Shown here piece after piece: positions 44,666 to 55,496 of a DNA stretch of 64,000 bases. A model generated the notes under the pieces. That model was not told where the DNA came from. It saw only the letters and a program-made list of their open reading frames with translations, and did not search any database. The position numbers were made by a program, and so were the translations under genes. This DNA is from Methylococcaceae bacterium (GTDB taxonomy: Bacteria; Pseudomonadota; Gammaproteobacteria; Methylococcales; Methylococcaceae), in the NCBI GenBank assembly GCA_902810705.1, contig CADDYU010000001.1:1-64000 (forward strand). Reading direction: 5' to 3'. Position 1 is the stretch's first letter. Each line of letters starts with the position of its first letter.

Positions 44666-45790
44666 GTGAAAATCCTGATTCTCATTCGGGCACTGACCGC
44701 GGGAGGCGCCGAGCGGCAAGTGGCCGTGTTGGCGAGAGGCTTGCGCCGGCAGGGTCATGACGTCAAAGTCGCGGTGTTTTACGGGGGCGGCGTTTTGGAA
44801 GCCGATCTCGATCACGCCGATGTGCCCTTGATCGATCTCGGCAAGAAAGGACGATGGGATACCTTGGGCTTCATATGGCGCCTGGTCCGGATGATTCGAC
44901 GGGAACGGCCCGACGTGATTTATTCCTGGTTACCGGTGGCGAACATTCTGACGGTCCTGCTGAAACCGCTGTTCCCGCGGGTGAAAGTGGTCTGGGCGCT
45001 GTGTGCCTCGAACATGGATCTCGATCGCTACGATTGGCTGCTGCGCTTGACCACCCGCATCGAGGCCCGGTTGGCGGCGGCGGCCCGGGTCATCATTTCC
45101 AACTCTTACTCAGGCCGAGACTACGCGATCGAAGACGGTTTCCCGGAAGCAAAGCTCAAGGTCGTGCCGAACGGGATCGATACCCTCCGGTTTCGCCCCG
45201 ATCGCGAGGCCGGAGCGAGGGTTAGGGCGGAGTGGGGGATTGGCGACGACGAGTCGCTCATCGGCTTGGTCGGCCGGCTCGATCCCATGAAAGGGCATGC
45301 TTGCTTTCTGCAGGCGGCGGCCTTGCTTCGCGCGCGGCGCTCCGGTATGCGCTTCGTCTGCGTCGGAGATGGCCCCGAGCATTACAGAGAGTCGTTGCGA
45401 ACCCTGGCGGGCCAGCTTGGATTGGGTGACCGTCTCATCTGGGCCGGAACCCGAACGGACATGCCGGCGGTGTACAACGCGCTCGACATGGCCGTTTCTG
45501 CCTCCGCCTACGGGGAAGGCTTGCCCAACATGCTCGGCGAAGCCATGGCCTGCGGCACCCCTTGCGTGGTCACCCGAGTGGGCGATTCGGCCTGGGTGGT
45601 CGGCGAGACGGGTGTGGTGGTGCCGCCCGAGGATCCGGCGGCGTTGGCGGACGCCTGGGCTACGATGCTGCGTCGCATCGAGGAAGAGCGCGCGGGGCTT
45701 TCCCGCGCGGCGCGCTTGCGCATCGAGCAGAATCTCAGCGTCGAGGCCTTGGTGAGAAACACGCTGGCCGAACTCGCGGCGCTTTCTTGA
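44666..45790 (+). CDS. GT4-family glycosyltransferase
   Basis: 374 residues. GT-B motifs are ILIRALTAGGAERQVAVLA, VVPNGIDTLRFRPD, LVGRLDPMKGHACFLQAA and SASAYGEGLPNMLGEAMACG. The GTG start at 44666 is preceded by AAGGCGA and places the family motif at residue 10; the frame is open upstream to 44588, but that part overlaps the previous gene. It ends in a TTGA overlap with the next gene. Confidence 0.88.
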   Translation: MKILILIRALTAGGAERQVAVLARGLRRQGHDVKVAVFYGGGVLEADLDHADVPLIDLGKKGRWDTLGFIWRLVRMIRRERPDVIYSWLPVANILTVLLKPLFPRVKVVWALCASNMDLDRYDWLLRLTTRIEARLAAAARVIISNSYSGRDYAIEDGFPEAKLKVVPNGIDTLRFRPDREAGARVRAEWGIGDDESLIGLVGRLDPMKGHACFLQAAALLRARRSGMRFVCVGDGPEHYRESLRTLAGQLGLGDRLIWAGTRTDMPAVYNALDMAVSASAYGEGLPNMLGEAMACGTPCVVTRVGDSAWVVGETGVVVPPEDPAALADAWATMLRRIEEERAGLSRAARLRIEQNLSVEALVRNTLAELAALS

Positions 45791-46926
45791 CCAAAATAGG
45801 CCACATCATTACCGGCCTTTATCTCGGCGGCGCCGAGATGATGCTGTACCGATTGCTAGGCGGAATGGACCGGAGCCGGTTCGAGCCCATGGTCATCTCG
45901 CTGCGAGACAAAGGTGCCTTAGGCGAGCGGATTGAAGCCTTGGGCATCCCGCTGTACACGCTCGATATGCCGCCGGGCCGGCCCTCGACATCGGCGTTGC
46001 TCCGATTGCGCCGCAGGGTTCGGGAATTTCGGCCGGACGTGGTACAGGGCTGGATGTATCATGGCAATTTGGCGGCCTCGCTCGCCGGGCTTCTGGCGGG
46101 GCCCCATGTGCCCGTCGCCTGGGGAATCCATTACTCGCTGTACGATCTCGCCACGGAACGTCCGGCGACTCGGGCCATTATTCGGGCCAGCCGTCTGTTG
46201 TCGCGCTGGCCCGCGGCGACGGTATACGTCAGCCGGGTGAGCGCGGCGCAGCATGAGTCCTTGGGCTTCGCCGGCGCGCGCAAGCGGATCATTCCGAACG
46301 GGTTCGACGGCGCGGCTTTTCGCCCGAACATGGAGCTTCGCCGCGTGTTTCGCGCCGGAATGGAAGCCGGCCAAAAACAGGTCTTGATTGGTCTGATTGC
46401 CCGCTACCATCCGATGAAGGATCATGGCAATCTGCTCCGAGCCGCTCGGATATTAATTCAACGCGGTTACGACGCGCGCCTGGTGCTGGCGGGCCCCGGT
46501 GTCGAAGCCACCCATCAAGAGCTGGTGGACAGGATCGAATGCCTGGGTCTGTTTGATCGGGTGATCCTGCTGGGCGAGCGCCGGAACGTGGCCGAAATTA
46601 TGGCGGGGCTGGATATTTTGTGCATGAGCTCCTCCCATGGCGAGGCCTTTCCCATGATCGTCGGCGAGGCCATGGCCTCCGGGGTGCCTTGCGTGGTCAC
46701 CGATGTGGGCGACACCGCTTGGCTGGTCGGCGATACGGGGCGGGTCGTGGCGCCGGGCAATCCCGAGGCGCTCGCCGGAGCTCTGGCGGAACTGATCGAT
46801 GCGGGGCCGGAAATCCGCCGCCGGATGGGGATAGCGGCGAGGCAACGAATACTGGACCGGTTCTCCCTGGCCTCCACGGTCGAGGCGTACCAGTCGCTTT
46901 ATGAGGAATTGCTCGAGGCTCGCTAA
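45787..46926 (+). CDS. GT4-family glycosyltransferase (TTG start)
   Basis: 379 residues from the TTG at 45787, which overlaps the preceding stop codon (TTGA) and puts the glycine loop IITGLYLGGAEMMLYRLLGG near residue 5, as in relatives. The C-terminal domain shows LIARYHPMKDHGNLLRAARI and SSSHGEAFPMIVGEAMASGV. The frame is open to 45562 inside the previous gene, without similarity. It is followed by a possible terminator and then asnB. Confidence 0.86.
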   Translation: MTKIGHIITGLYLGGAEMMLYRLLGGMDRSRFEPMVISLRDKGALGERIEALGIPLYTLDMPPGRPSTSALLRLRRRVREFRPDVVQGWMYHGNLAASLAGLLAGPHVPVAWGIHYSLYDLATERPATRAIIRASRLLSRWPAATVYVSRVSAAQHESLGFAGARKRIIPNGFDGAAFRPNMELRRVFRAGMEAGQKQVLIGLIARYHPMKDHGNLLRAARILIQRGYDARLVLAGPGVEATHQELVDRIECLGLFDRVILLGERRNVAEIMAGLDILCMSSSHGEAFPMIVGEAMASGVPCVVTDVGDTAWLVGDTGRVVAPGNPEALAGALAELIDAGPEIRRRMGIAARQRILDRFSLASTVEAYQSLYEELLEAR

Positions 46927-46967
46927 AGTCGGCGGCGAGCGGCTCCCGCCCCATTTCAATCTAGCCG

Positions 46968-47004
46968 CCCCGTGTTTCACGGCCGATCCGACGGGGTGTT
47001 TTTG
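46968..47004 (+). terminator. Candidate Rho-independent terminator before asnB
   Basis: CCCCGT at 46968-46973 and ACGGGG at 46991-46996 form a 6-bp stem with a 17-nt loop, followed by TGTTTTTG. It lies in the 110-bp gap between the GT4 gene and asnB and may separate two transcripts of the locus or act as an attenuator. Confidence 0.42.
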
Positions 47005-47036
47005 ATCAACGTGCAACCTTAGGAAAACTTCATTAC

Positions 47037-49094
<2,058 letters not shown>

Positions 49095-49098
49095 GACC

Positions 49099-50292
49099 AT
49101 GTCCCAGCCCGATGCCTTATATGGCTCCATTACGGAAGAAAACGACGCCGCTGGGGGAGCCGTGACTCGGAAGAAAATCCTCTACTTCGTCACCGAGGAT
49201 TGGTATTTCTGCTCGCACCGCCTGCCTTTGGCCATGGCCGCCAAAGGGGCGGGCTATGAGGTGGCCGTGGCGACCCGCGTGCGCGAGCACGGCGAACCCA
49301 TCGTGTCCGCGGGCCTGCGCCTGATTCCCTTGAAACTTTCCCGCGGCGGCCGAAATCCACTGGTCGAGTGGCTGGCCATCTGGCGGCTGTATCGGGTTTT
49401 TCGAGCCGAGCGTCCGGACCTGGTCCACAACGTCGCCTTGAAGCCCGTGCTTTACGGCACGATCGCCGCCCGGTTGGCGGGCGTGCCTCGGATCGTGAAC
49501 GCCCTGGCCGGATTGGGCCATATCTTCGCCGATGTCGGCCGATCGAAGCGGATGCTGAGCTCGGTCGTGACGATCGCCTTCCGCTGGTTGCTGAATTGGG
49601 GAAAGGGCCGGGTGATCGTCCAGAATCCGGACGATTTCCGCCGGTTGGTCTCGCTGGGCGCCTTGAATGCGAAAGAGGGCGTTTTGATTCGGGGTTCCGG
49701 CGTCGATCTGGAGCAGTTCCGGCCCCGCGCCGAACCGGACGGAGCCGTCATGGTGATCTTGGCGGCGCGGATGCTGTGGGAGAAGGGCGTCCGCGAATTC
49801 GTCGCCGCCGCCGAGCGGCTGCGAAACGAGGGCGTCAAGGCCCGCTTCGTCTTGGTGGGCGATGCCGATGCGGAGAACCATTCCGCCATTCCCACCCGGC
49901 AGTTGGAAGCCTGGAAAGCGTCCGGCGCGGTCGAATGGTGGGGGAAGCGCAGCGACATGCCGGACGTACTCGCTCGCTGTCATGTGGTTTGCCTGCCCTC
50001 CTATTATGGCGAGGGAGTGCCCAAGGTTCTGCTGGAAGCCGCGGCGGCCGGCAAACCCATCGTCACCACCGATATGCCCGGCTGCCGGGAGGTGGTGCGC
50101 GACGGCGACAATGGGCTCTTGGTACCGCCGCAAGATGTCGAAGCCTTGGTCGAGGCGCTCCGATGTCTGTTGACGGACTCGGCGCTTCGCAAGCGGATGG
50201 GCCGGCGCGGGCGGGAAATCGCCGAGGCCGAGTTCGGGGTGGCTCGGGTGGTGAGGGAGACGCTGGCGGTTTACAGGGCACTGCTGGCGTGA
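49099..50292 (+). CDS. GT4-family glycosyltransferase (WbpY/PglA-like)
   Basis: 397 residues. N-terminal motif KKILYFVTEDWYFCSHRLPL, then VHNVALKPVLYGTIAARLAG and NALAGLGHIFADV, are typical of GT4 enzymes such as PglA/TuaC/CapM that work on undecaprenyl-linked sugars. The C-terminal domain has ILAARMLWEKGVREFVAAA and LPSYYGEGVPKVLLEAAAAG. Two starts are possible: ATG 49099, with little ribosome-binding sequence, and GTG 49162, with GGGGGAG upstream and closer to the conserved part. It is the last gene of the polysaccharide locus and converges on pmbA. Confidence 0.88.
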   Translation: MSQPDALYGSITEENDAAGGAVTRKKILYFVTEDWYFCSHRLPLAMAAKGAGYEVAVATRVREHGEPIVSAGLRLIPLKLSRGGRNPLVEWLAIWRLYRVFRAERPDLVHNVALKPVLYGTIAARLAGVPRIVNALAGLGHIFADVGRSKRMLSSVVTIAFRWLLNWGKGRVIVQNPDDFRRLVSLGALNAKEGVLIRGSGVDLEQFRPRAEPDGAVMVILAARMLWEKGVREFVAAAERLRNEGVKARFVLVGDADAENHSAIPTRQLEAWKASGAVEWWGKRSDMPDVLARCHVVCLPSYYGEGVPKVLLEAAAAGKPIVTTDMPGCREVVRDGDNGLLVPPQDVEALVEALRCLLTDSALRKRMGRRGREIAEAEFGVARVVRETLAVYRALLA

Positions 50293-50382
50293 CGATGGGC
50301 GCGTCGCCACGCTGCGCGAGCGGTCATCCGGTCCCAACCGAGTCCTCGAGCCGCTACGCCGAGGCCGGCGCTTTCACGCGGG

Positions 50383-51735
50383 TCAATTGCCAGCCACGGT
50401 CATCTTTTCGATCAAGATCGATCCAGTCCGGGTGTTGCCCCGCAAGTCCACGTCGTTGCCCACAGCCAAAATTCCCTTGAACATGTCGCGGAGATTGCCG
50501 GCGATGGTGATTTCCTCGACCGGGTACTGGATAAATCCATTCTCCACCCAGAAACCGGCGGCGCCGCGGGAATAGTCACCGGTTACCAGGTTCACGCCTT
50601 GGCCCATCAGGTCCGTGACCAGCAATCCGGTATCCATACGCCGCAACAGCCCCGGCAGGTCCAGCTCGCCCGGCTCGATGATGAGATTATGCACGCCTCC
50701 GGCATTGCCCGTGGATTTGAGACCCAGCTTTCGGGCCGAGTAGGTGCTCAGCACATAGGACTCCAGCACCCCGTTCCGCGCCAGATAGTGAGGCGCCGTG
50801 CGGACGCCCTCGGCATCGTAGGGCACGCTGCCCAAGGCTTTCCTCAAATGCGGCTGCTCGTGGATTTGCACGAATTCCGGGAAAACCGGCTTGCCCAGAT
50901 GGTCGAGCAGAAAAGACGACTTCCGGTACAGGTTGCCGCCCCGGATGGCGCCGACGAAATGGCCCAAGAGGCTGCCGGCGATGTCCGCGGCGTAAATAAC
51001 CGGGCACTGGCGGGTGCTCAAGGTCCTGGCGCCCAGCCGGCGGATGGCGCGTTCCGCTGCCTTGCGGCCTACCTCCTCGGGCACTTCCAGGTCGGCGGCA
51101 TCGCGAGCCACGGTCCACCAGTCGTCCCGCTGCATCTCGCCGTCCCGCTCGCCGATGACCGAGACGCTCAGGCTGTGGCGACTGGAAGCGTAACCGTGCA
51201 GAAAGCCCAAGCTGTTGCCCATGACCCGAAAGCCCTGGAAGGTGTTCAGGCTCGCGCCCTCGGAGTTGGCGATGTCGGGGTGGTAATTTCGCGCTGCATC
51301 CTCGCAGGCGATGGCGATGCCGATGGCGGTATCGGCCTCCGGTTCCCACGGGTGATAGACATCGAGATCCGGGAATTCAGTGGCGAGCAGATCCGGATCG
51401 GGGAGTCCCGCGTACTCGTCCTCGGCGGCATGGCGGGCGATGCGGCAGGCGGCCGCCACCGTCTCGCGCATGGCCGCGCGGCTGAGATCCGAGGTGCTGG
51501 CCGAGCCCTTGCGCCGGCCGATGTAGACCGTGAGCCCAAGACCCCGGCTGCGATGGTGCTCGACGGTTTCCACCTCGCCGAGGCGGGCGGTGACGGAAAG
51601 GCCGGATTCGACGCTCACGCCGGCCTCCGCTCCCGTCGCGCCCTGCCGCGAAGCTTCTTCAAGGCAGTCGGCGACCAGGGATTCGAGTTGGCTGAGCTGG
51701 GTTTGTTCGGTGGGGGGTAGGGTGGATTGAGACAC
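50383..51735 (-). CDS. pmbA: TldE/PmbA-type metallopeptidase-family subunit
   Basis: 450 residues, the standard length. Family features are VESGLSVTARLGEVETVEHH, GLTVYIGRRKGSASTSD, LIIEPGE...LLVTDLMGQGVNLVTGDYS, and the C-terminal GNDVDLRGNTRTGSILIEKM. No HExxxH zinc motif is present, as expected for PmbA. With TldD it forms a heteromeric protease that processes small peptides (CcdA, microcin B17) and modified peptides. tldD lies 1.5 kb away on the same strand, separated by three inserted or decayed genes. Confidence 0.94.
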   Translation of the reverse strand: MSQSTLPPTEQTQLSQLESLVADCLEEASRQGATGAEAGVSVESGLSVTARLGEVETVEHHRSRGLGLTVYIGRRKGSASTSDLSRAAMRETVAAACRIARHAAEDEYAGLPDPDLLATEFPDLDVYHPWEPEADTAIGIAIACEDAARNYHPDIANSEGASLNTFQGFRVMGNSLGFLHGYASSRHSLSVSVIGERDGEMQRDDWWTVARDAADLEVPEEVGRKAAERAIRRLGARTLSTRQCPVIYAADIAGSLLGHFVGAIRGGNLYRKSSFLLDHLGKPVFPEFVQIHEQPHLRKALGSVPYDAEGVRTAPHYLARNGVLESYVLSTYSARKLGLKSTGNAGGVHNLIIEPGELDLPGLLRRMDTGLLVTDLMGQGVNLVTGDYSRGAAGFWVENGFIQYPVEEITIAGNLRDMFKGILAVGNDVDLRGNTRTGSILIEKMTVAGN

Positions 51736-51777
51736 GGGAGGAGCCCTTAATTTTGAACTTAGTTATCTGGCCGAAAT

Positions 51778-52698
51778 TTAAGAAGCGAGAAGATCAGTAT
51801 ATTCGCTTTCGAGAAGCTGTTTGGCCGATTCTTCAGCCTCTTGGTAACGGCTTGGGTCGGATAGCAGAATATGCCCGCTTCTTTCCGGGACGCTCCAGGC
51901 ATGAGTACAATAATCGGCGATGTCGATGTGGCGAACCGTTTCTCCTTCCTGATGGATGCCGTAAAACCACTCGGTTCCAATATCCAGGTACATCGCTCCA
52001 AAAGGTGGAATTTTTCCAAAAGGTATGGTAAGTGGCCTGGCGCGCTTAATATTTATCATGCATGCCCATTCGTTAAGCCGGCATTCCGGCAGCGGCCATA
52101 TATTATTACGAGGGAAGCGTCGATAGAGTTTTGTTCTGGCTGGGTTGGCCGAGGATAACTCTGAATATTCCGTGGGGGATGGGCGATACGCAAGATACTT
52201 GTCGCTAGAGCATTTTTCTGCAAGATGCGCCGAACAATTCCAACACTGGCCAACTTGGCCGATGCCAGCATGACTTCCTATATTGTCTAGGAATGAGCCA
52301 ATAATGTCGTCTTTGTAAAGAACGTCATTATGAGTTATGAAGAGGAAGTCCTTATCCGTCATTTCCCACGCGAGTTGGTATCTAATGGAGTGCCGAAAGC
52401 TTTTTAAGCCAAATAGTGGTCGAAAATACTTGACTGGAAATACCCCAAGAAAGAATCTTGGGGTAAATAGGGTAATGTGAGGCTTTAGCAAAGTCATCAA
52501 GAAGGAAAAATCCGTGCCTGCCGGTTGTTTCCGCTCAGTGACGAAATAAATATTATCTATCCATTTTCCTGAGTGTTTTAGAAGCGACAGTATTGTCACC
52601 GCTGTCTGGTAGGGTTTTCCATACACTTGGACTGCAACATCGACCTTGCCGCAAGTGTGCATTTTGCCTTCCCGGTTCAAGAAAATGCCCGATAGCAA
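51778..52698 (-). CDS. Putative GT-A-type glycosyltransferase, lower-GC insert
   Basis: Up to 306 residues; ATG at 52662 (MHTCGKVDVAVQVYGKPYQT) is a likelier start than 52698 because the beta-strand resembling a glycosyltransferase nucleotide-binding strand begins there. A possible DxD-like acidic motif is FITHNDVLYKDD. Otherwise it is unrecognised: Cys-rich spots (GQCWNCSAHL) and no signal peptide or helix. Base composition and codon use are more AT-rich than pmbA and tldD on both sides, so it was probably acquired. It follows tldD and precedes pmbA on the same strand. Confidence 0.6.
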   Translation of the reverse strand: MLSGIFLNREGKMHTCGKVDVAVQVYGKPYQTAVTILSLLKHSGKWIDNIYFVTERKQPAGTDFSFLMTLLKPHITLFTPRFFLGVFPVKYFRPLFGLKSFRHSIRYQLAWEMTDKDFLFITHNDVLYKDDIIGSFLDNIGSHAGIGQVGQCWNCSAHLAEKCSSDKYLAYRPSPTEYSELSSANPARTKLYRRFPRNNIWPLPECRLNEWACMINIKRARPLTIPFGKIPPFGAMYLDIGTEWFYGIHQEGETVRHIDIADYCTHAWSVPERSGHILLSDPSRYQEAEESAKQLLESEYTDLLAS

Positions 52699-52798
52699 AT
52701 GCGAATAATTTGCTGTATCAAGTCCTTCTTGGAACTATGGCAGATTGCCGCTTTGAATGTGAATGAGCTTGTAGGATAGGTGAGCGATGGGAACAAGA

Positions 52799-53023
52799 TC
52801 AACCTGGATTGCTTGGTGCGCTATCCAGATAGCCTTGCTCCGATTTCAATAGTTCCCGCAAGACCTTCTTCCCCGGAATTAGGAAAGCCCCGGCGACACC
52901 GGGGTCGAGCGCTACGATATTCGAGCTTTGTCGATACTGCTGATAATATTTTCCACGCACTGCTTTCGAGAAATCAAAATCGTATTTCGGCCGCAGTTCA
53001 TCGGTATCAGTTTCGTAATTCAT
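52799..53023 (-). CDS. Antitoxin-like protein, partner of BrnT remnant
   Basis: 74 residues from the ATG at 53023. The segment RPKYDFDFSKAVRGKYYQQY followed by NIVALDPGVAGAF matches a common small antitoxin-type family encoded next to BrnT-like toxins (pattern YDFS-x-GVRGKY and VVLDPDVA-x-VF). The C-terminus after GAF is atypical and may be frameshifted: in an alternative frame PNSG follows as in relatives. The start codon lies inside the end of the toxin remnant. It is possibly also decayed. Confidence 0.6.
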   Translation of the reverse strand: MNYETDTDELRPKYDFDFSKAVRGKYYQQYRQSSNIVALDPGVAGAFLIPGKKVLRELLKSEQGYLDSAPSNPG

Positions 53024-53176
53024 ACGCTTTCCTCTTATGAGTAGTTGCGGGTCGGGCGCTGATAATACGGAAGATTCCGGCAAGCGGATCGCCGAAAATC
53101 GTGGCGGCTCGTCGAAGGATACTCCATGTTTTCGGCGATTGGTTTCGGCTTTGGCGGGGTCCCGAACGAATTTCAT
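53007..53176 (-). pseudogene. Truncated, frameshifted BrnT-like toxin remnant
   Basis: The first 22 codons read MKFVRDPAKAETNRRKHGVS-FDE, the BrnT start. Continuing in the next frame (one base lost near 53108) gives AATIFGDPLA, the next BrnT segment, followed directly by RIISARPATTHKRKAYE, the conserved BrnT C-terminus, and a stop at 53007. The central part of roughly 35-40 residues is missing. The toxin is therefore broken by one single-base deletion and one internal deletion, while its neighbour antitoxin frame stays open. Confidence 0.75.
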
Positions 53177-53200
53177 GGGAGAACCGCAGCCGCTCTCGAT

Positions 53201-54646
53201 TTACACCCTCGTACCCCCTACCGTCAATCCATCCACCTTCAAGGTCGGCTGTCCCACGCCCACCGGCACGCTTTGCCCGTCCTTGCCGCAGGTGCCGACG
53301 CCGGTGTCGAGTTCGAGGTCGTTGCCCACCATGCTGACGCGGGTCAAGACGTCCGGGCCGTTGCCGATCAGGGTGGCGCCCTTGACCGGGCGGGTGATCC
53401 TGCCGTCCTCGATCAGGTACGCCTCGCTCGCCGAGAACACGAACTTGCCGGAGGTGATGTCCACCTGACCGCCGCCGAAGTTCTTGGCGTATAGACCCTT
53501 TTTCACCGAGCGGATGATTTCTTCCGGATCGTGGGGGCCGGCCAGCATGTAGGTGTTGGTCATGCGCGGCATGGGGAGGTGCTGGTAGGACTCGCGCCGG
53601 CCGTTGCCGGTCGGGGCGACGCCCATGAGTCTTGCGTTGAGCTTGTCCTGCATGTAGCCCTTGAGGATGCCGTTCTCGATCAGGGTGGTGCAGGAGGTCG
53701 GCGTGCCTTCGTCGTCGATGGTGAGGGAGCCGCGGCGGCCCGGCAGCGTGCCGTCGTCCACCACGGTGCAGAGCGGCGAGGCGACCCGCTCGCCAACCCG
53801 GCCGGAGAAAGCCGAGGTGCCCTTGCGGTTGAAGTCGCCTTCCAGACCATGGCCAATGGCTTCGTGCAGCAGGATGCCGGGCCAGCCGGAGCCGAGCACC
53901 ACGGTCATGGTGCCCGCCGGGGCTTCCTCGGCTTCGAGGTTGACCAGGGCTTGACGCACCGCTTCGCGGGCGTAGCTGCTGGCGCGGCCTTCTTCGAGGA
54001 AATAGCGGTAATCGGTGCGTCCGCCGCCGCCGGAACTGCCTTGCTCGCGCCGGCCGTTTTCTTCGACGATCACGCTGACATTGAGCCGCACCAAAGGCCG
54101 CACGTCGCCGTGTACTGCCCCGTCCTGGCCGATGACCAGCACGACTTCATGGCTGCCGGAGAGACTCACGCACACCTGTTCGACCCGCGGGTCGATTTGT
54201 CGACACTCCTCGTCGAGACGTTTGAGGAGGGCGATCTTGTCTTCCTCGGAAAGCGATTGCAAGGGATCGATGGGCAGGTAAAGCGCCGGCGGACGGTCTG
54301 CTCCAGCAATTTCCTGCCTGCCCGGGGCGCCCTGCCTCGCGATGGCGCGGGCGTTCTTAGCGGCCTCGAGGAGCGTCGGCAGGGCGATTTCGTCGCTGTA
54401 GGCAAAGCCGGTCTTCTCGCCGGAGACGGCGCGCACCCCGGCGCCCTGCTCGATGCTGTGGCTGCCTTCCTTGACGATCCCGTCCTCCAGCATCCAAGCT
54501 TCGTAGCGGGTGGCCTGAAGGTATACATCGGCGGCGTCCACGGCGGCGCCGAGCAACTGGCCCATGACACGGTCGAGGTCGCCCCCGGCGAGGCCGGCGG
54601 GGTCCAACAGGGTTCGATGGGCGATGGCGAGAGTATCGTGGTTCAT
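53201..54646 (-). CDS. tldD: TldD zinc metalloprotease subunit
   Basis: 481 residues, the family length. The zinc-binding HExxxH is in [15 protein letters not shown] near residue 260. Other signatures are [59 protein letters not shown] and the C-terminal [17 protein letters not shown]. The ATG at 54646 gives [10 protein letters not shown]; the frame stays open into nit. It works with PmbA. The gene is 28 bp from nit and belongs to the rng-yhdP-nit-tldD row found in many gammaproteobacteria. Confidence 0.95.
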   Translation of the reverse strand: MNHDTLAIAHRTLLDPAGLAGGDLDRVMGQLLGAAVDAADVYLQATRYEAWMLEDGIVKEGSHSIEQGAGVRAVSGEKTGFAYSDEIALPTLLEAAKNARAIARQGAPGRQEIAGADRPPALYLPIDPLQSLSEEDKIALLKRLDEECRQIDPRVEQVCVSLSGSHEVVLVIGQDGAVHGDVRPLVRLNVSVIVEENGRREQGSSGGGGRTDYRYFLEEGRASSYAREAVRQALVNLEAEEAPAGTMTVVLGSGWPGILLHEAIGHGLEGDFNRKGTSAFSGRVGERVASPLCTVVDDGTLPGRRGSLTIDDEGTPTSCTTLIENGILKGYMQDKLNARLMGVAPTGNGRRESYQHLPMPRMTNTYMLAGPHDPEEIIRSVKKGLYAKNFGGGQVDITSGKFVFSASEAYLIEDGRITRPVKGATLIGNGPDVLTRVSMVGNDLELDTGVGTCGKDGQSVPVGVGQPTLKVDGLTVGGTRV

Positions 54647-54674
54647 GAGTGGCTCTTCATGGCTAAACAATGTT

Positions 54675-55496
54675 CTATCGGCAGCGGAGCTTCGTGTGCT
54701 CCAGGGCCGGAAAGGCGGTGCGGACTTTTTCCAGACGGTCGTGGTCGAACTCGGCGGTGACCACGCCGGCGCCTTGGGCAAGACTCCCGAGCACCACGCC
54801 CCAAGGGTCCACGATCATGCTGTGGCCATAGGTTTCCCGCCCATTGAGATGAAATCCACCCTGATTGGCGGCAATGGTGTAGCAGAGATTCTCGATGGAT
54901 CTCGCGCGGACCAGGATTTCCCAGTGAGCCGCGCCGGTGCGGGCAGTGAAGGCGGCGGGCACCGCCAGAATATCCATCCCGGTGGCGGCCATTTGCCGGT
55001 ACAGTTCGGGAAAGCGAATGTCGTAGCATACCGTAAGGCCCAGCCGCCCGAAGGGCGTGGTCAGCACCACGGCCTGCTCGCCGGCTTCGATGGTTGCGGA
55101 TTCCTGATAGCGCTCCTCGCTGCCCGGCACGCTGACGTCGAAGAGGTGGATCTTGTCATAGCGTCCGGCCCGTTGGCCCTGATCGTCGTACACCACGCAG
55201 GCGGCGCGGACCTTGCCTTGGGCGCCCCGAAGGGGCAGGGTACCGCCGACCAGCCAAACCTTGTACCGTCCCGCCGCCTTGGCGAGAAAGTCCTGAATCG
55301 GCCCCGCGCCGTCATCCTCGGCCACTTCAAGCTTATCGGTCTCGCTTTTTCCCATCATCGCGAAATTTTCTGGCAGCACCACCAAGCGGGCGCCTTCGGC
55401 CGCGGCCTTTTCAATCAGCCGCTCGGCTTCGATCAGGTTAGCGCTGACGTTGGGACTGGAAGCCATCTGGATGGCCGCAAGTACCGTTTTACTCAT
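54675..55496 (-). CDS. Nitrilase-superfamily amidase (Nit1 / deaminated glutathione amidase type)
   Basis: 273 residues. The Glu-Lys-Cys triad is visible: VLPENFAMM (Glu), YDKIHLFDV (Lys) and [14 protein letters not shown] (Cys). [18 protein letters not shown] and the later [13 protein letters not shown] match the Nit branch, which repairs deaminated glutathione; omega-amidase activity is the alternative. Its start overlaps the yhdP stop by 4 bp (ATGA), so it is translationally coupled. Confidence 0.9.
   Translation of the reverse strand: MSKTVLAAIQMASSPNVSANLIEAERLIEKAAAEGARLVVLPENFAMMGKSETDKLEVAEDDGAGPIQDFLAKAAGRYKVWLVGGTLPLRGAQGKVRAACVVYDDQGQRAGRYDKIHLFDVSVPGSEERYQESATIEAGEQAVVLTTPFGRLGLTVCYDIRFPELYRQMAATGMDILAVPAAFTARTGAAHWEILVRARSIENLCYTIAANQGGFHLNGRETYGHSMIVDPWGVVLGSLAQGAGVVTAEFDHDRLEKVRTAFPALEHTKLRCR

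Noticed and set aside
49117-50337. Minus-strand open frame of 406 codons
   Set aside because: It is opposite the GT4 glycosyltransferase, which has clear motifs; the antisense product has none.
50599-51720. Plus-strand open frame of 373 codons
   Set aside because: It is antisense to pmbA and shows no domain.
53531-54760. Plus-strand open frame of 409 codons
   Set aside because: It is antisense to tldD, whose zinc motif and length are standard.
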